From contig JAAMPI010000460.1 of the NCBI GenBank assembly GCA_013054445.1, positions 1 to 36,987 of the forward strand: 36,987 nucleotides of DNA, written 5' to 3'. Within the stretch, counting starts at the first letter, position 1, and every line of letters starts with the position of its first letter. Of this stretch, positions 1 to 9,174 are shown in pieces. The DNA is from Cudoniella acicularis (taxonomy: Eukaryota; Ascomycota; Leotiomycetes; Helotiales; Helotiaceae). The notes below the pieces were generated by a model. It ran no database searches. It was given only the letters and a program-made list of their open reading frames with translations, and had not been told where the DNA came from. The translations under genes and the position numbers were made by a program.

Positions 1-120
1 CTGCTGTAGGCCTATTTTAGCGAACTTAAAGAGCTGGCGGATTGCTTCTTTATGTTTGGTAAGAACCTCTTCACCTGGCACATAGTCTGGCATCGGTGGA
101 GTGGTAGGTAATTGATCCAT
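1..120 (-). CDS. Truncated ORF of unknown function at left edge
   Basis: From the ATG at 120 (minus strand) the frame is open for 40 codons and runs off the window. The peptide begins MDQLPTTPPMPDYVPGEEV and continues into a Lys/Arg-containing segment (KHKEAIRQLFKFAKIGLQQ) that looks like the start of a helix-turn-helix. Similar short N-terminal segments are seen in fungal transposases, but I cannot name a family from 40 residues. It lies 420 bp upstream of, and divergent from, the dehydrogenase gene. An AT-rich (TTAA)n-like stretch sits just before the ATG. It could also be an ordinary gene or a chance ORF. Confidence 0.35.
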   Translation of the reverse strand, partial: MDQLPTTPPMPDYVPGEEVLTKHKEAIRQLFKFAKIGLQQ

Positions 121-540
121 AATTAGTAATTAATTAATTAAGGTCTAAAAGGAGGGGGTGAAAAAATATCGGGTAAGCCTGAACGCACGGACTTATGTCA
201 GTAGGTTCGTAAGAAGTCCACCGAAGAGCATGCCTAATTGCCCTGTAAGCAATTAATGTACAGAGTGCTCCAGGCCTTTAAGTTCTCACTCCAGGGGTCC
301 TTCCACTAATCAGGGTCTTGCAGCGCCCTTCTCCGTGCGCCCAACCCCTGTGGTCCGAAAAGGGAAAGCCCATCCGGCAATCGCTCTCCACCTTTGAGCG
401 GCATCGCCCCGCATGTAGCCGAATAGCTCGGACTCGGATCAACACCAACACTGCACACCTCAAATTCAAAAGGTTAGTTGCTGGGAAGCATGCATTTGTC
501 TTGCTTCCTCTGCAATCTTATCTCTCTTTAGTACTTGAAG
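121..540. promoter_or_regulatory. Upstream region and 5' leader of the dehydrogenase gene
   Basis: This region holds no convincing gene. An AT-rich TAATTAATTAATTAA tract lies at about 127-141. A 5'-leader intron is likely from 473 to 531: donor GTTAGT at 473, a pyrimidine-rich tail (TCTCTCTTTAG) ending at 531, and only nine leader bases before the ATG at 541. ORFs crossing the region read through this intron and are not supported. Confidence 0.5.
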
Positions 541-2338
541 ATGCGTCGGGCTTTCACACGAAGTGTTCCTGCTTTCGCAGCGCGGACTCCGCGTTCACAG
601 TTGTCCTTCAAAATGCCGCCCTCCACCGAAACCTCCAAGATAGCTGCTCGGCGGCTACATGCCACAGCTCAGCATTTGAAGCCGGCAGCTGCTCTTGCTT
701 TCGATGCCGAAAACTACCCTACCTCCCACGAAAAGATCCAAAATGTTCAAGATACACCATACTTCCTTGACAACAAATTCCTCAAATCCGAAGCTACCCA
801 ATTCATCGATTTGCACGACCCCGCTACCAACAACCTCGTTACAAGGGTACCACAGAGCACAGATGCTGAGCTCAAGGCTGCTGTTGAGAGTGCACAAAAG
901 GCATTTCCAGCATGGAGGGCTACGAGCATAATGGCAAGACAACAGATTATGTTTAAGTTTACACAATTGGTTAGGGACAATTGGGATAGATTGGCCGCCA
1001 GCATTACTTTGGAGCAGGGCAAAACCTTTGCTGGTTTGTCTCATACCCAAGGAAATAGTTTATTGCTAACGTAATTGGAGATGCCAAGGGTGATGTCCTT
1101 CGTGGTTTACAAGTTGCTGAAGCAGCATGCAACATTCCTCAGCAGATGATGGGGGAAGTCCTTGAAGTTGCCAAAGATATGGAGACACGAAGTTACAGAG
1201 AGCCATTGGGTATTGTGGCGTCTATCTGCCCTTTCAGTAGGCAACTCTCTGGGTCTTGTTTGTAATTTCTAATCTCTCTTTAGACTTCCCTGCTATGATT
1301 CCATTGTGGTCAATTCCAATTGCTACCGCAACTGGCAACTGTCTCATTCTCAAGCCTTCGGAACGAGACCCTGGTGCGGCAATGATTCTGGCCGAACTTG
1401 CTGAAAAGGCAGGCATGCCTCCAGGAGTCCTCAATATCGTTCATGGTGCAGCTAAGACTGTTGATTTCATCATCGACGAGCCAGCAATCAAAGCAATTAG
1501 CTTCGTCGGAAGTAACCGAGCAGGAGAATACATCTTCACTCGCGGATCAGCCAATGGTAAGCGTGTTCAAGCCAATCTGGGGGCCAAGAACCACGCGGCT
1601 ATCCTTCCAGATGCAAACAAGCAACATGCACTCAATTCTATTGTCGGTGCAGCTTTCGGAGCTGCTGGTCAGCGATGCATGGCTTTGAGCACTTTGGTCA
1701 TGGTTGGCGAGACAAAGGAATGGCTTCCAGAGCTTGCTGAAAGTGCGAAATCGTTGAAAGTTAATGGAGGTTTTGAAGAAGGCGCGGATCTCGGACCAGT
1801 CATCTCACCACGAAGCAAAGAAAGAATTGAAGCACTCATTGCAAGTGCTGAAGAGGAGGGCGCTACTATTTTGTTGGATGGACGAGGATACAAACCCGAG
1901 AAATACCCGAACGGAAACTGGGTCGGACCCACCATCATCACTAACGTCAAGCCTCATATGAAGTGCTACAGAGAAGAGATCTTCGGCCCTGTTCTCGTCT
2001 GCTTGAACGTCGATTCGCTGGATAGTGCTGTTGACCTCATCAATGCCAATGAGTATGGCAACGGAGTAGCAATTTTCACCAGATCAGGAGCAACAGCCAC
2101 TGCATTCCAAAAGAACATCGAAGCTGGCCAGGTTGGAATCAATGTCCCGATCCCTGTGCCGCTCCCGTTCTTCTCTTTCACCGGTAACAAGAAGAGTGTG
2201 GCAGGTGGCGGAGCAAACACCTTCTATGGAAAGCCAGGTCTCCAATTCTACACACAACAAAAGACTGTCACTAGTCTCTGGAGGAGTGAGGACGCTATCT
2301 CGAAAGCTGCGGACGTGGCTATGCCTACGCACAGCTAG
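541..2338 (+). CDS. Methylmalonate-semialdehyde dehydrogenase, mitochondrial (ALDH6A1 family)
   Basis: CoA-acylating NAD-dependent aldehyde dehydrogenase of valine and pyrimidine catabolism, converting (methyl)malonate semialdehyde to propionyl- or acetyl-CoA in the mitochondrial matrix. Exons are 541-1033, 1081-1236 and 1284-2338, giving 567 aa; both introns are 47 nt. Splicing restores [17 protein letters not shown] and [12 protein letters not shown]. The N-terminus ([20 protein letters not shown]) is Arg-rich without acidic residues, typical of a mitochondrial presequence. A second in-frame ATG at 613 also precedes a basic stretch. The nucleophile is in [11 protein letters not shown] (Cys about 348). 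The usual ALDH ELGGK motif reads NLGAKN, the pattern expected in MMSDH, which lacks the general-base Glu. The ALDH core is complete through FYTQQKTVT. Confidence in the family is very high; which of the two starts is used is open. Confidence 0.95.
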
Positions 2339-3544
2339 TCATCGGCCGTAATTAAGGTTTATTTTGGGTTCTTCAAATTCAGAATGTACATATAATTGGG
2401 GAAATCAATCAATATCAACATCACCAGTAGAGTGGCCGAGGTAACTATCTCTACCAATGCATTTGAGAGCGTTGGAGTTGACCTTTTGTGTGTGTGATTT
2501 TCAATTGTATTTCTGAGTCACCAAGCTACTGTGAGATAAGATTGATGTTCTGGTAAAGTGATTTGATTTATAAGGGAGTCAAGTGGAAACTGTCAAGAGA
2601 GAGTGAGAGGGTGGTAGCCTCGCCGGTTATGAAACCTCGTCGAACTGTGAATATACCATTGGAATAAAATAGCCGTAGAGGCATCAGGTAGGCTAACCTT
2701 TAATTCATAATTTTATCGTGTCCATCCTTCAACAGTCCCTCAGGCCACTTCGTGAAATCCCAGCAAACACTTAAAAGGTGCAAACCAATTCCGAAAATGA
2801 AAAGACTCGGGAGTAACTAAAACAGACATGAGAACAGGTAAATTCACTTTTCCTTCTATTCAATAAGGCATCACACTTCTACATTGATTATTTCTTAAAA
2901 TCTAAGACAATGATAACGTGAACGACTACTGCAAAGTTCCACTATAAACTCTGCCAAAAGGTGAATGTGGAAGAGAAAATCATTCGCCAGAGAAAATCCA
3001 ACGATATCAGGCAGCAGAGATCATGGAGCATTAGCTAGGCTAGCTTGGCACTGCTCGAGTTATGTCAACTCAAACCAAATTTTCATTGAGATGATGAGGA
3101 TGATATATATTGCAGCGGCAAGACATACTATCACGTACATGACAGGAACAAGCAACAAGGTATTGTGACAGTAACAAGGCACGTGGCAGCATAAGAGACT
3201 TGACAGCAACGAATGGATTAGTGAGCTTGTACTTCGGAAGAGGTGATGGACTGCAGCGGCAGAGGGGTGGCAGGGATGAATGAAATATGAGTTGAGCTCC
3301 GACTCTCCAAGTTGATTTCCGTGTATCTGATGTTGAACGCTATTGTGCATTACCTCTGTATGTATTTGAAGAATGGAGAGGCTGAGGAGTTAATATATTG
3401 GAGATTTTGCACCTAAAACCACACGGAAGACAGTTAAAACTTGAGAACGAGTTCGCGGAGAGATTTTTGAGATACACTTACTACTTGACTAAGTAGGTAG
3501 CCTCACTAAGCCAAGGGAAACATTTTGGCACATTCCCTCCCTCC
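2339..3544. other. Intergenic region, no gene seen
   Basis: About 1.2 kb of moderately AT-rich DNA holding the dehydrogenase 3' UTR and spacer. Only short ORFs without homology features or splice-compatible extensions are present. A CACGTG hexamer occurs at 3180-3185. I see no RNA gene. Confidence 0.6.
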
Positions 3545-3663
3545 CTATATAAACCCAAATACGCAATTTACACCAAGCTTCGGCTCAATCACATCCACAC
3601 CCCCTACCCCGTAAGTTCCCCGTTACCTTATCCCAAATTTCAACACAGACTAACATACAGCAG
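3545..3663 (+). promoter_or_regulatory. Orphan promoter with 5'-leader intron
   Basis: A TATATAAA box at about 3546-3553 follows a CT-rich tract (CCCTCCCTCCC). It is followed by a C/A-rich leader and an excellent intron: donor GTAAGT at 3611, branch CTAAC at 3650-3654, acceptor CAG at 3660 (or CAG at 3663). No coding frame starts after it. The next recognisable plus-strand gene is kilobases away. This is either the 5' remnant of a disrupted gene or the promoter of a non-coding transcript. Confidence 0.4.
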
Positions 3664-3690
3664 GCGGCTTAGGCACCGATCGAAAAACAG

Positions 3691-3817
3691 CCCTAGTTGA
3701 TTAGGGTGCACCTCCACTTGAGGGGGGTGTTCGGAAATCTACCGCAGACGGAGGTGGTAGCCCCTTTAAAAATTAGACTAGCTCTGGTTTTCTATACAGC
3801 CCTTTGAGGGGGGCTGT
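3691..3817. repeat. Cluster of GC-rich hairpins with a repeated TTGAGGGGGG
   Basis: Three foldbacks lie together. CCCTA/TAGGG occupies 3691-3706. CACCTCC (3709-3715) can pair with GGAGGTG (3750-3756), or locally with GGGGGGTG at 3722-3729. ACAGCCC/GGGCTGT occupies 3796-3817. The decamer TTGAGGGGGG occurs at 3718-3727 and again at 3804-3813. The surrounding DNA is AT-rich. It could be part of a structured RNA made from the promoter just upstream, or the end of a transposable element. No known RNA family was recognised. Confidence 0.45.
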
Positions 3818-4377
3818 GGAGTTTTGCCTTATTTTTCTTCTACAGATATATAAGACGTTCGCGTAAATTTTATTTTATAAAAATTTAAGGTAATTGTTAG
3901 TGTGTTAAGTGAATAATAAGAGGCTGAAAAAGTGAGTCCGGTTAGTTTCTAAGCGAGGCGAAAAAGAAGGACGTGAGGTACTAGGTACGTATATGTATAC
4001 TAAACACTCGAATAGGTGTCTCAAAATGGGTAATAGAATAATCTACTTTACCTTCTATTTCTGAACTACTAACTAACTGTTAAAAGTGATTTCTTCAGAA
4101 CTGGGGTACCTACACATAATAGAAATTTCGACATTTGTGTCACCGCGAGTGAAACCTCCTAACTACTCGGCGGCTTTTTCTCACATAGTGAGTTGGCCTA
4201 AATGGATGGGTAAGGGAAGTTGCTGCCTTGGCATTGGATCCAGGATACTGAGAAGACTATATCCACCCCCTTAAGCGGGCGCGTCTTGACGAGATATACA
4301 ACAACAAAAACAGCGCGAAAAATAATCCCCTTTACCACCCAGTTCTAAAAAAGCCAAAACACTAAAAAATAAAATAT
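3818..4377. other. AT-rich spacer, no gene seen
   Basis: Poly-T/poly-A-rich sequence without a credible coding frame. The one open frame (4086-4274) begins with an ATG in random-looking sequence, has no splice context and encodes no recognisable protein. Confidence 0.5.
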
Positions 4378-4385
4378 AAAAATGA

Positions 4386-4569
4386 TGGATTGACTAGGGA
4401 TCGAACCCCGGACCTCACTCACACTCTAAGTTTCGACACCAACGCCCTACTGTACGGGATCCCCCGAAGAACAACCCAGTAACCTGAGTCTCAGTAGCAA
4501 CGTTAGTATCGCAAAGGAACCCCTTAAGAATCACCTAGAGTTTGCGCTCTACCACTGAGCTACCAACCC
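4386..4569 (-). tRNA. tRNA-like Pol III unit with a very long interruption; possibly a degenerate tRNA or SINE head
   Basis: Read on the minus strand, 4569-4563 (GGGTTGG) pairs fully with 4393-4387 (TCAATCC) as an acceptor stem, with two G-U pairs. TA follows, then a perfect D arm GCTC-AGTGGTA-GAGC (4560-4546) holding an A box (TAGCTCAGTGG). At the far end CGGGG-TTCGATC-CCTAG (4410-4394) is a T arm with one mismatch and a B box (GGTTCGATCC). TTTTT at 4382-4378, four bases past the discriminator, is a Pol III terminator. CAAAC (4544-4540) and GTGTG (4424-4420) can form the anticodon stem with one mismatch. This leaves about 115 nt between the two halves and a nine-base variable region. The anticodon cannot be assigned, so function is doubtful. 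Confidence 0.4.
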
Positions 4570-5058
4570 TGTTTCCTTTGTTTGTTGGAATAAAAATTAC
4601 TTAAATTGAATTATAAGGGGTGGTTGGTGGGTGACGACGTAATGCCGAGATAGCTGTAGCAACGAGGAGGGGTACCTCTTATGTATAGCTACATAGATTT
4701 GGAAATCATTATCCAATCCGAATCCATAGATCTGGGATTTTGAGCAATAGCATTGGAATCAGGATAAAAATGGGCATTTAAATCATGTTGAAAAGAGAAG
4801 AGGGGACGCGCCATATATACAACAAAAAGCAGACGTGTTCCCCACCGCCCAAATTTTTGCTCGTCACTTTTCGAGCATTGCACTGTCAGAGTCCTTTCCT
4901 AGATGGAACGTAAGAAACCCATTCTAAAGTGCAAACTCAAGACCAGAAACATTCACAGTAATCTGTTACGCACAACTTCATTGATAAAAGGACACGGAAA
5001 ACTTGGAAGAAGATTCTCTGCAAAATAGTCTTTTGGCAAAAGATATTAGGTACTACTA
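4570..5058. other. Intergenic region, no gene seen
   Basis: Spacer between the tRNA-like unit and the 3' end of SEC20. It is AT-rich and has no credible coding frame or repeat structure. Confidence 0.5.
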
Positions 5059-6388
5059 TTATAACTCATCTTTCTTCCTCTGCTCCTCTTTCACAGCCTC
5101 TTTATCTTCCTCCCACATCCTCTTCTTCGGATTTCTAGGCTCTGTAGACTCTTCTAGCTCAGGCTGTTCCACCGCAACCTCCTCGGCAGGCTTCTCACCC
5201 TGATCTTCAACTTTTGCTGACTCACTATTACTGTCATCGATGATCCTGCCAACCTGCTCAGACATACTACTGCGTTGAGAAGGCGTATCGGTAGGTCTCA
5301 TAGGCGCCCCTCTCCCACCACCACCAACATTGATGCTTGGAGCCCCCATACCTGGCGGACCTGCACCCGATGGCGCAGAAAGTCTTCCTGTAGCGGAGCG
5401 ATGCGTTACTAGAGATGGGCTCACAACTGAGCTTGATTCAAGGACCTTCACACTAGAACCGCCTATCAGACCTGTTACGGCAAATATGGCCATGAAACCT
5501 TTAATAAACATCTTCGGGAACCACAAAAGCAACAACGTTGGTCCGTACAGGATCCGTCTGAATACCAGCCAGGCAATCGTAGCCAAGAGGATATAAAATG
5601 CCGTCTCAAGATACCAAGTATCACTCTTCTGACTTCTTAGCAATGTCCCGAGTAGATTTCTAGAGCTGGATAAAAGAGTATCCAAAGTCGAATATGTTTC
5701 TGAAAGCTGGGCCAAGGCGGCCGTGGATTCCTTCAAAGTATCATTTGCGAATTGTGATCGGGAAAGCTCAGAAGCCATCATGTCGTGTGTCCTCCGCAAA
5801 GCAGCAGTGACATCACTGCTTGCATTTACCTCCCTTTCCTCCTTCGACAATTCCACATTTTGCTTTCGACGCTGCTGCATTGGTACAGGCGAAGAAGGTC
5901 CTGAGGAGTCTGATGGTGGATTTATATACGACTGTATAAGCAGTTCCCGTTCCGCTCGCTGGGCTTCTTGTAGGTTTCGTTTCGCTGCGAGTTGCGATTT
6001 GCGAAAAGCAGATTGACATCTAGAAAATTGTGAGCTTTAGCCATATTATAAGGGGAAGCGCTAGGCTTGATCTATACATTTTGAGTTCTTTCATAGCTCT
6101 CTTAACAGCCTGATCCAGTCCATCTCTCTGTTGTTCCAGCTCACTTCCCGGCCGCCCTGGATTTAAGTCGAGAACCTCTTCTTGTAATATCTCAAAATCT
6201 TCATCTTGGTCTTTTAAAGTTTGTTGAATTTCCAAAGTAAGCTCCGAAACCGCATTGCCCTCTTCATTGTCTAGAGGAATCGATCCTGGTTGAAATTTGA
6301 TGGTAGCAAGGCGGTTAATGAGATCTTTTAATTGTGCTTTTGATTCTAGCAGAGCTGTAAGCCGTTGAGAAACTGCCTCGAATGACAT
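5059..6388 (-). CDS. SEC20: Sec20-family SNARE with C-terminal KDEL
   Basis: ER-localised SNARE for Golgi-to-ER retrograde COPI vesicle fusion (with Ufe1, Use1 and Sec22 in yeast). Exons are 6388-6078 and 6019-5059 with a 58-nt intron (GTATAG donor), giving 423 aa. The N-terminal half (MSFEAVSQRLTALLESK onward) is coiled-coil-like. The junction restores KICQSAFRKSQLAAKRN, characteristic of the family. The Sec20 SNARE region (LAQLSETYSTLDTLLSSS) is followed by a membrane segment (AFYILLATIAWLVF) and a second hydrophobic stretch (GFMAIFAVTGLIGG). A long luminal Ser/Pro- and Glu/Lys-rich tail ends in KDEL, an ER-retrieval signal equivalent to the HDEL of yeast Sec20. An in-frame ATG at 6532 would add 48 unconserved residues, so I prefer 6388. 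The gene is divergent from mL53 across 329 bp. Confidence 0.9.
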
Positions 6389-6717
6389 TTTGAACTTCGT
6401 GGAATGTTGGAAGTGCTTAGTTGTGGAGCCGTAGAGAAGTTTGGGTCTGGGGAAAGTTGGCATCATCGAGTCGGAGTTCGTCAAAGAAATGGCCGACGTT
6501 GCTGAAAGGAGGCTGAAAGGAGGTCTTGGCACTCAAGCTTGAAGCCGCGATATTTTTTGAGATTCACGACAACGACTACCTATAACCGCCACAACCTTCT
6601 TTGTTCGTATTTAACGTGGCATAATATACAGAGGTCTAAGGTAAGTGTCTGAATATCCTCTTCAAATGTCAATTGCTGACAAAAACCACCTCCAGACCCA
6701 TAAAACCTCAATCCAAA
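6389..6717. promoter_or_regulatory. Divergent promoter SEC20 / mL53 with mL53 leader intron
   Basis: A 329-bp shared upstream region. On the plus strand a 5'-leader intron runs 6641-6695 (donor GTAAGT, branch GCTGAC at about 6674-6679, acceptor CCAG), ending 22 nt before the mL53 ATG. An ATG at 6673 lies inside this intron and is not a start. Confidence 0.55.
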
Positions 6718-7077
6718 ATGATCACCCGATTCATCACTGAAGTTTCAACTGTCTTCAATCCCTTCTCTCCTAAAGCAAAGACCGCCCGATTATTCCTTTC
6801 CTTCCTTCCACCAAATGCGCGACAGACAATGAAAGTTAGCACAAAGCTATTACCGAGGGTATCCAAAGATCCCAGTTTTGTGCAGTTGAAATTCAGTACG
6901 AATTCCTACATTTCAGACCAGCAAAGAATTATGTACAAGAGTGCTGACGATTCGTTTCTAGAGGATGGAAAGGAAATGAAGCTGGACGCAGAAAAGTTGG
7001 GTATAAAAGGGGTCATCGAAGAAGTGGATCGACATTCTAGGATATTATCAAGGCAGGAGGAGTTGACTGGGAATTGA
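6718..7077 (+). CDS. mrpl44: Mitochondrial large-subunit ribosomal protein mL53 (yeast Mrpl44)
   Basis: Small protein of the mitochondrial 54S subunit, 119 aa in a single coding exon. The N-terminus MITRFITEVSTVFNPFSPKA followed by KTARLFLSFLPPNARQTM is the signature of the mL53/Mrpl44 family. A compact alpha/beta domain follows (TKLLPRVSKDPSFVQLKFS). The start at 6718 is supported by the family N-terminus and by the leader intron ending at 6695. An upstream in-frame ATG at 6673 is intronic. Length is as expected for fungal members. Confidence 0.88.
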   Translation: MITRFITEVSTVFNPFSPKAKTARLFLSFLPPNARQTMKVSTKLLPRVSKDPSFVQLKFSTNSYISDQQRIMYKSADDSFLEDGKEMKLDAEKLGIKGVIEEVDRHSRILSRQEELTGN

Positions 7078-7444
7078 GAGTGTACTATAAACGGCTTGTA
7101 CATCATGGCATATAGGAGGCGTTATGGCTAAGACTAAACATGAAAATCTCAATGATACGGCTCGTCGAAGAAATACATCCCCTTTGATATCATTCCTACA
7201 AGGGCATAGCATACTAGGCATTGCGTCGACCAATCAGGGCGAATTGAAGACCATTGCCAAGTGGATTATGAATAAGCTCATCAAGTTTTAGAAAAGTCTC
7301 AAGTCACATAGAGTCGTAAATATGTTTGAGATTTCATGCGGTGTCGAGCGTTTTTATCTATTCGATTATCAAAGCAACTTTTGTACCTGACGATAAATGA
7401 GGTGCATCCATTCTTAATTCGATCGAATGTCCTTCCATAAGCAC
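7078..7444. other. Convergent 3' spacer, no gene seen
   Basis: 367 bp between the stop codons of mL53 (+) and the pyrophosphatase gene (-). It contains both 3' UTRs and no supported feature. Confidence 0.6.
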
Positions 7445-8847
7445 TTAGGCAGCAGCTCCTGAGATGAAGAACCACTTGTCAATGCTTGGGTCAATTGGAG
7501 CTGCTGCAAGGGTCTCGTTTGGTGGGATCGGAGGAAGCTGGTCTACGTTGACACGGGATGGGGATTGTCTGACGGTAAGGTTGGTGCTGAATAGTTGTTA
7601 GCGCAACTCAGTATACTATTCTCTCGGCCACTTACGTTGAAACATCACCTGGATTGGTCTTGCCAGTGATGAGCTTCTCCCAAGCATCGGCACACTCACG
7701 GACGATTTCAGTGGCGTACCTGTGATGGCGTTAGTCAAGCGTCTCGCACCACCCGTAAAGCTAGACTTACTTCTTGTTCTTGCACTCTCCAGTGAAAGCA
7801 AACTGGTTCTCTGGCTTTCCATCTGGGATCTTGTAGATTCTGAACCACTCATTGGTAGCTCTCAGAAGACCAGGGAGGTGTCTCTCGACATCCTCGACAT
7901 CGTTGAGCTTGGGTGCCAGAGGGTCATTGACATCAATGACAATAACCTTCCAGTCGGTCTCCTCCTCGTCGAGCAGGGCCATAACACCAAGAATCTTGAC
8001 CTGCTTGACCTGGCCAGGGTATCCGACTAATTCGCCGATTTCGCAGACGTCCAATGGGTCATTGTCACCCTTGGCCTTGGTCTCTGGGTGGACAACGTTG
8101 GGATCTTCCCAAGTCTGAATGGCGGTCAGCGATTGTTGAGTCGGCGGCCAAGACATGAGCTTTTACCTGAGGGAAAGCACCATAATTCCAAAGGTAACCC
8201 TTGTGGGGGAAGCAGTTGCGAACGAAACGAAGCTTGCCTTTCTTGACATCTTGCTTAATGGGGTTGAGAAGTTCCTCCTTGGAGATCTGCGTTGGTACCA
8301 GATGTCAGTAAGTGGAGTGCGGGGTAGTAAACAAGGCATGGAGGGGTCGAAATAATTGAGAACATCATCAACTTACCTCCATCTTGGCATTGGTCCATCG
8401 CGGGATCTCAACGACCATGTTCAGGACAGTTTGCTGCTCATTGGCATATAGAGGAATATCGTGGAAGGGGGAGACGGGGACGCCATCCTTTTCGATGTAG
8501 ATGCGGTGCTCCAAAGTATTGGGAGCGCCGACCTTTCTGACCTTGTATTGGGAGGCCATGTTTATGGTGGGCGAGGGTGAGGAAGTGGCAGTGTTGTTCG
8601 AAGAAGAAGACGAGCTCGAGAAATGACGAGCTATCTGGGCGGTGCGAGTTGTAATTTTGTTTGTCGAAGCCGGCGCCAGTTTTGTGGGCGTCGCTGGCAG
8701 ACTCGCGAACGAGACTTGCAGCTTCCGTTCTAGGGGCTGGATAGGGTGACGCCTCACTGAGCGGGAGTGTGAGCGTGAGTGCGACCGCAACTGGAATTGG
8801 TGCAAAGGGGCAGCTGCACGAATACGAAAAGCTGTTCGAGGGATCAT
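7445..8847 (-). CDS. IPP1: Soluble inorganic pyrophosphatase, with optional mitochondrial leader
   Basis: Family I pyrophosphatase hydrolysing PPi to two phosphates. Exons are 8559(or 8847)-8377, 8286-8167, 8114-7771, 7719-7636 and 7586-7445. The four introns are 90, 52, 51 and 51 nt. From the ATG at 8559 ([19 protein letters not shown]) the product is 290 aa, the usual cytosolic length. The signature [12 protein letters not shown] has metal-binding Asp at about 118, 120 and 123. [21 protein letters not shown] is split over exons 2 and 3. The same frame opens at 8847 and adds 96 residues that are Arg/Ser-rich, almost free of acidic residues and contain ARHFSSSS, an R-x-F-S type mitochondrial processing site. 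One gene may therefore supply both compartments. The gene is divergent from DUS2. Confidence 0.93.
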
Positions 8848-9173
8848 ACAGGCTGAAAGGCGTGCGACCTCGGGGTCGCAATATTGCGCTTCTACTTATT
8901 CCAGGCTCTGCAGCCGCTACTCAGTACTCACTCCCTTGGACTGACGCGATCCGATGTGAAAGATGCCGAAGAGTCTCTTTGTTAACCGTTCAACCGATGC
9001 CACGAGCTTGCAGCGGAGATTAAATGGCCCCGATAAGGATTTTAGTGGCACGTGATCTACTGATTAGGGACTTTGCGCATCGGCATCTTCTAAAAAAATC
9101 TAAGTGACTTGAACTCGAACTCGAACACAACTTTGGAGACTCAGGAAATAAGCGCCCTGCAACGTGCAATGTA
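8848..9173. promoter_or_regulatory. Divergent promoter IPP1 / DUS2
   Basis: 326-bp shared upstream region with a CACGTG hexamer at 9049-9054. A two-codon start-stop uORF (ATGTAA, 9169-9174) overlaps the first base of the DUS2 start codon. Confidence 0.45.
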
Positions 9174-9174
9174 A
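9169..9174 (+). promoter_or_regulatory. Start-stop uORF overlapping the DUS2 ATG
   Basis: The sequence ATGTAATG places a minimal ATG-TAA uORF so that its last base is the A of the ATG at 9174. If the transcript starts upstream, initiation here would interfere with the 9174 start and favour the ATG at 9198. Confidence 0.45.

Noticed and set aside
4086..4274. 62-codon plus-strand ORF in the AT-rich spacer
   Set aside because: Random-looking composition, no domain, no splice context; it lies next to repeat-like sequence.
6389..6532. N-terminal extension of SEC20 from an upstream in-frame ATG
   Set aside because: The 48 added residues look like translated 5' UTR, and the family N-terminus fits MSFEAVSQRL at 6388.
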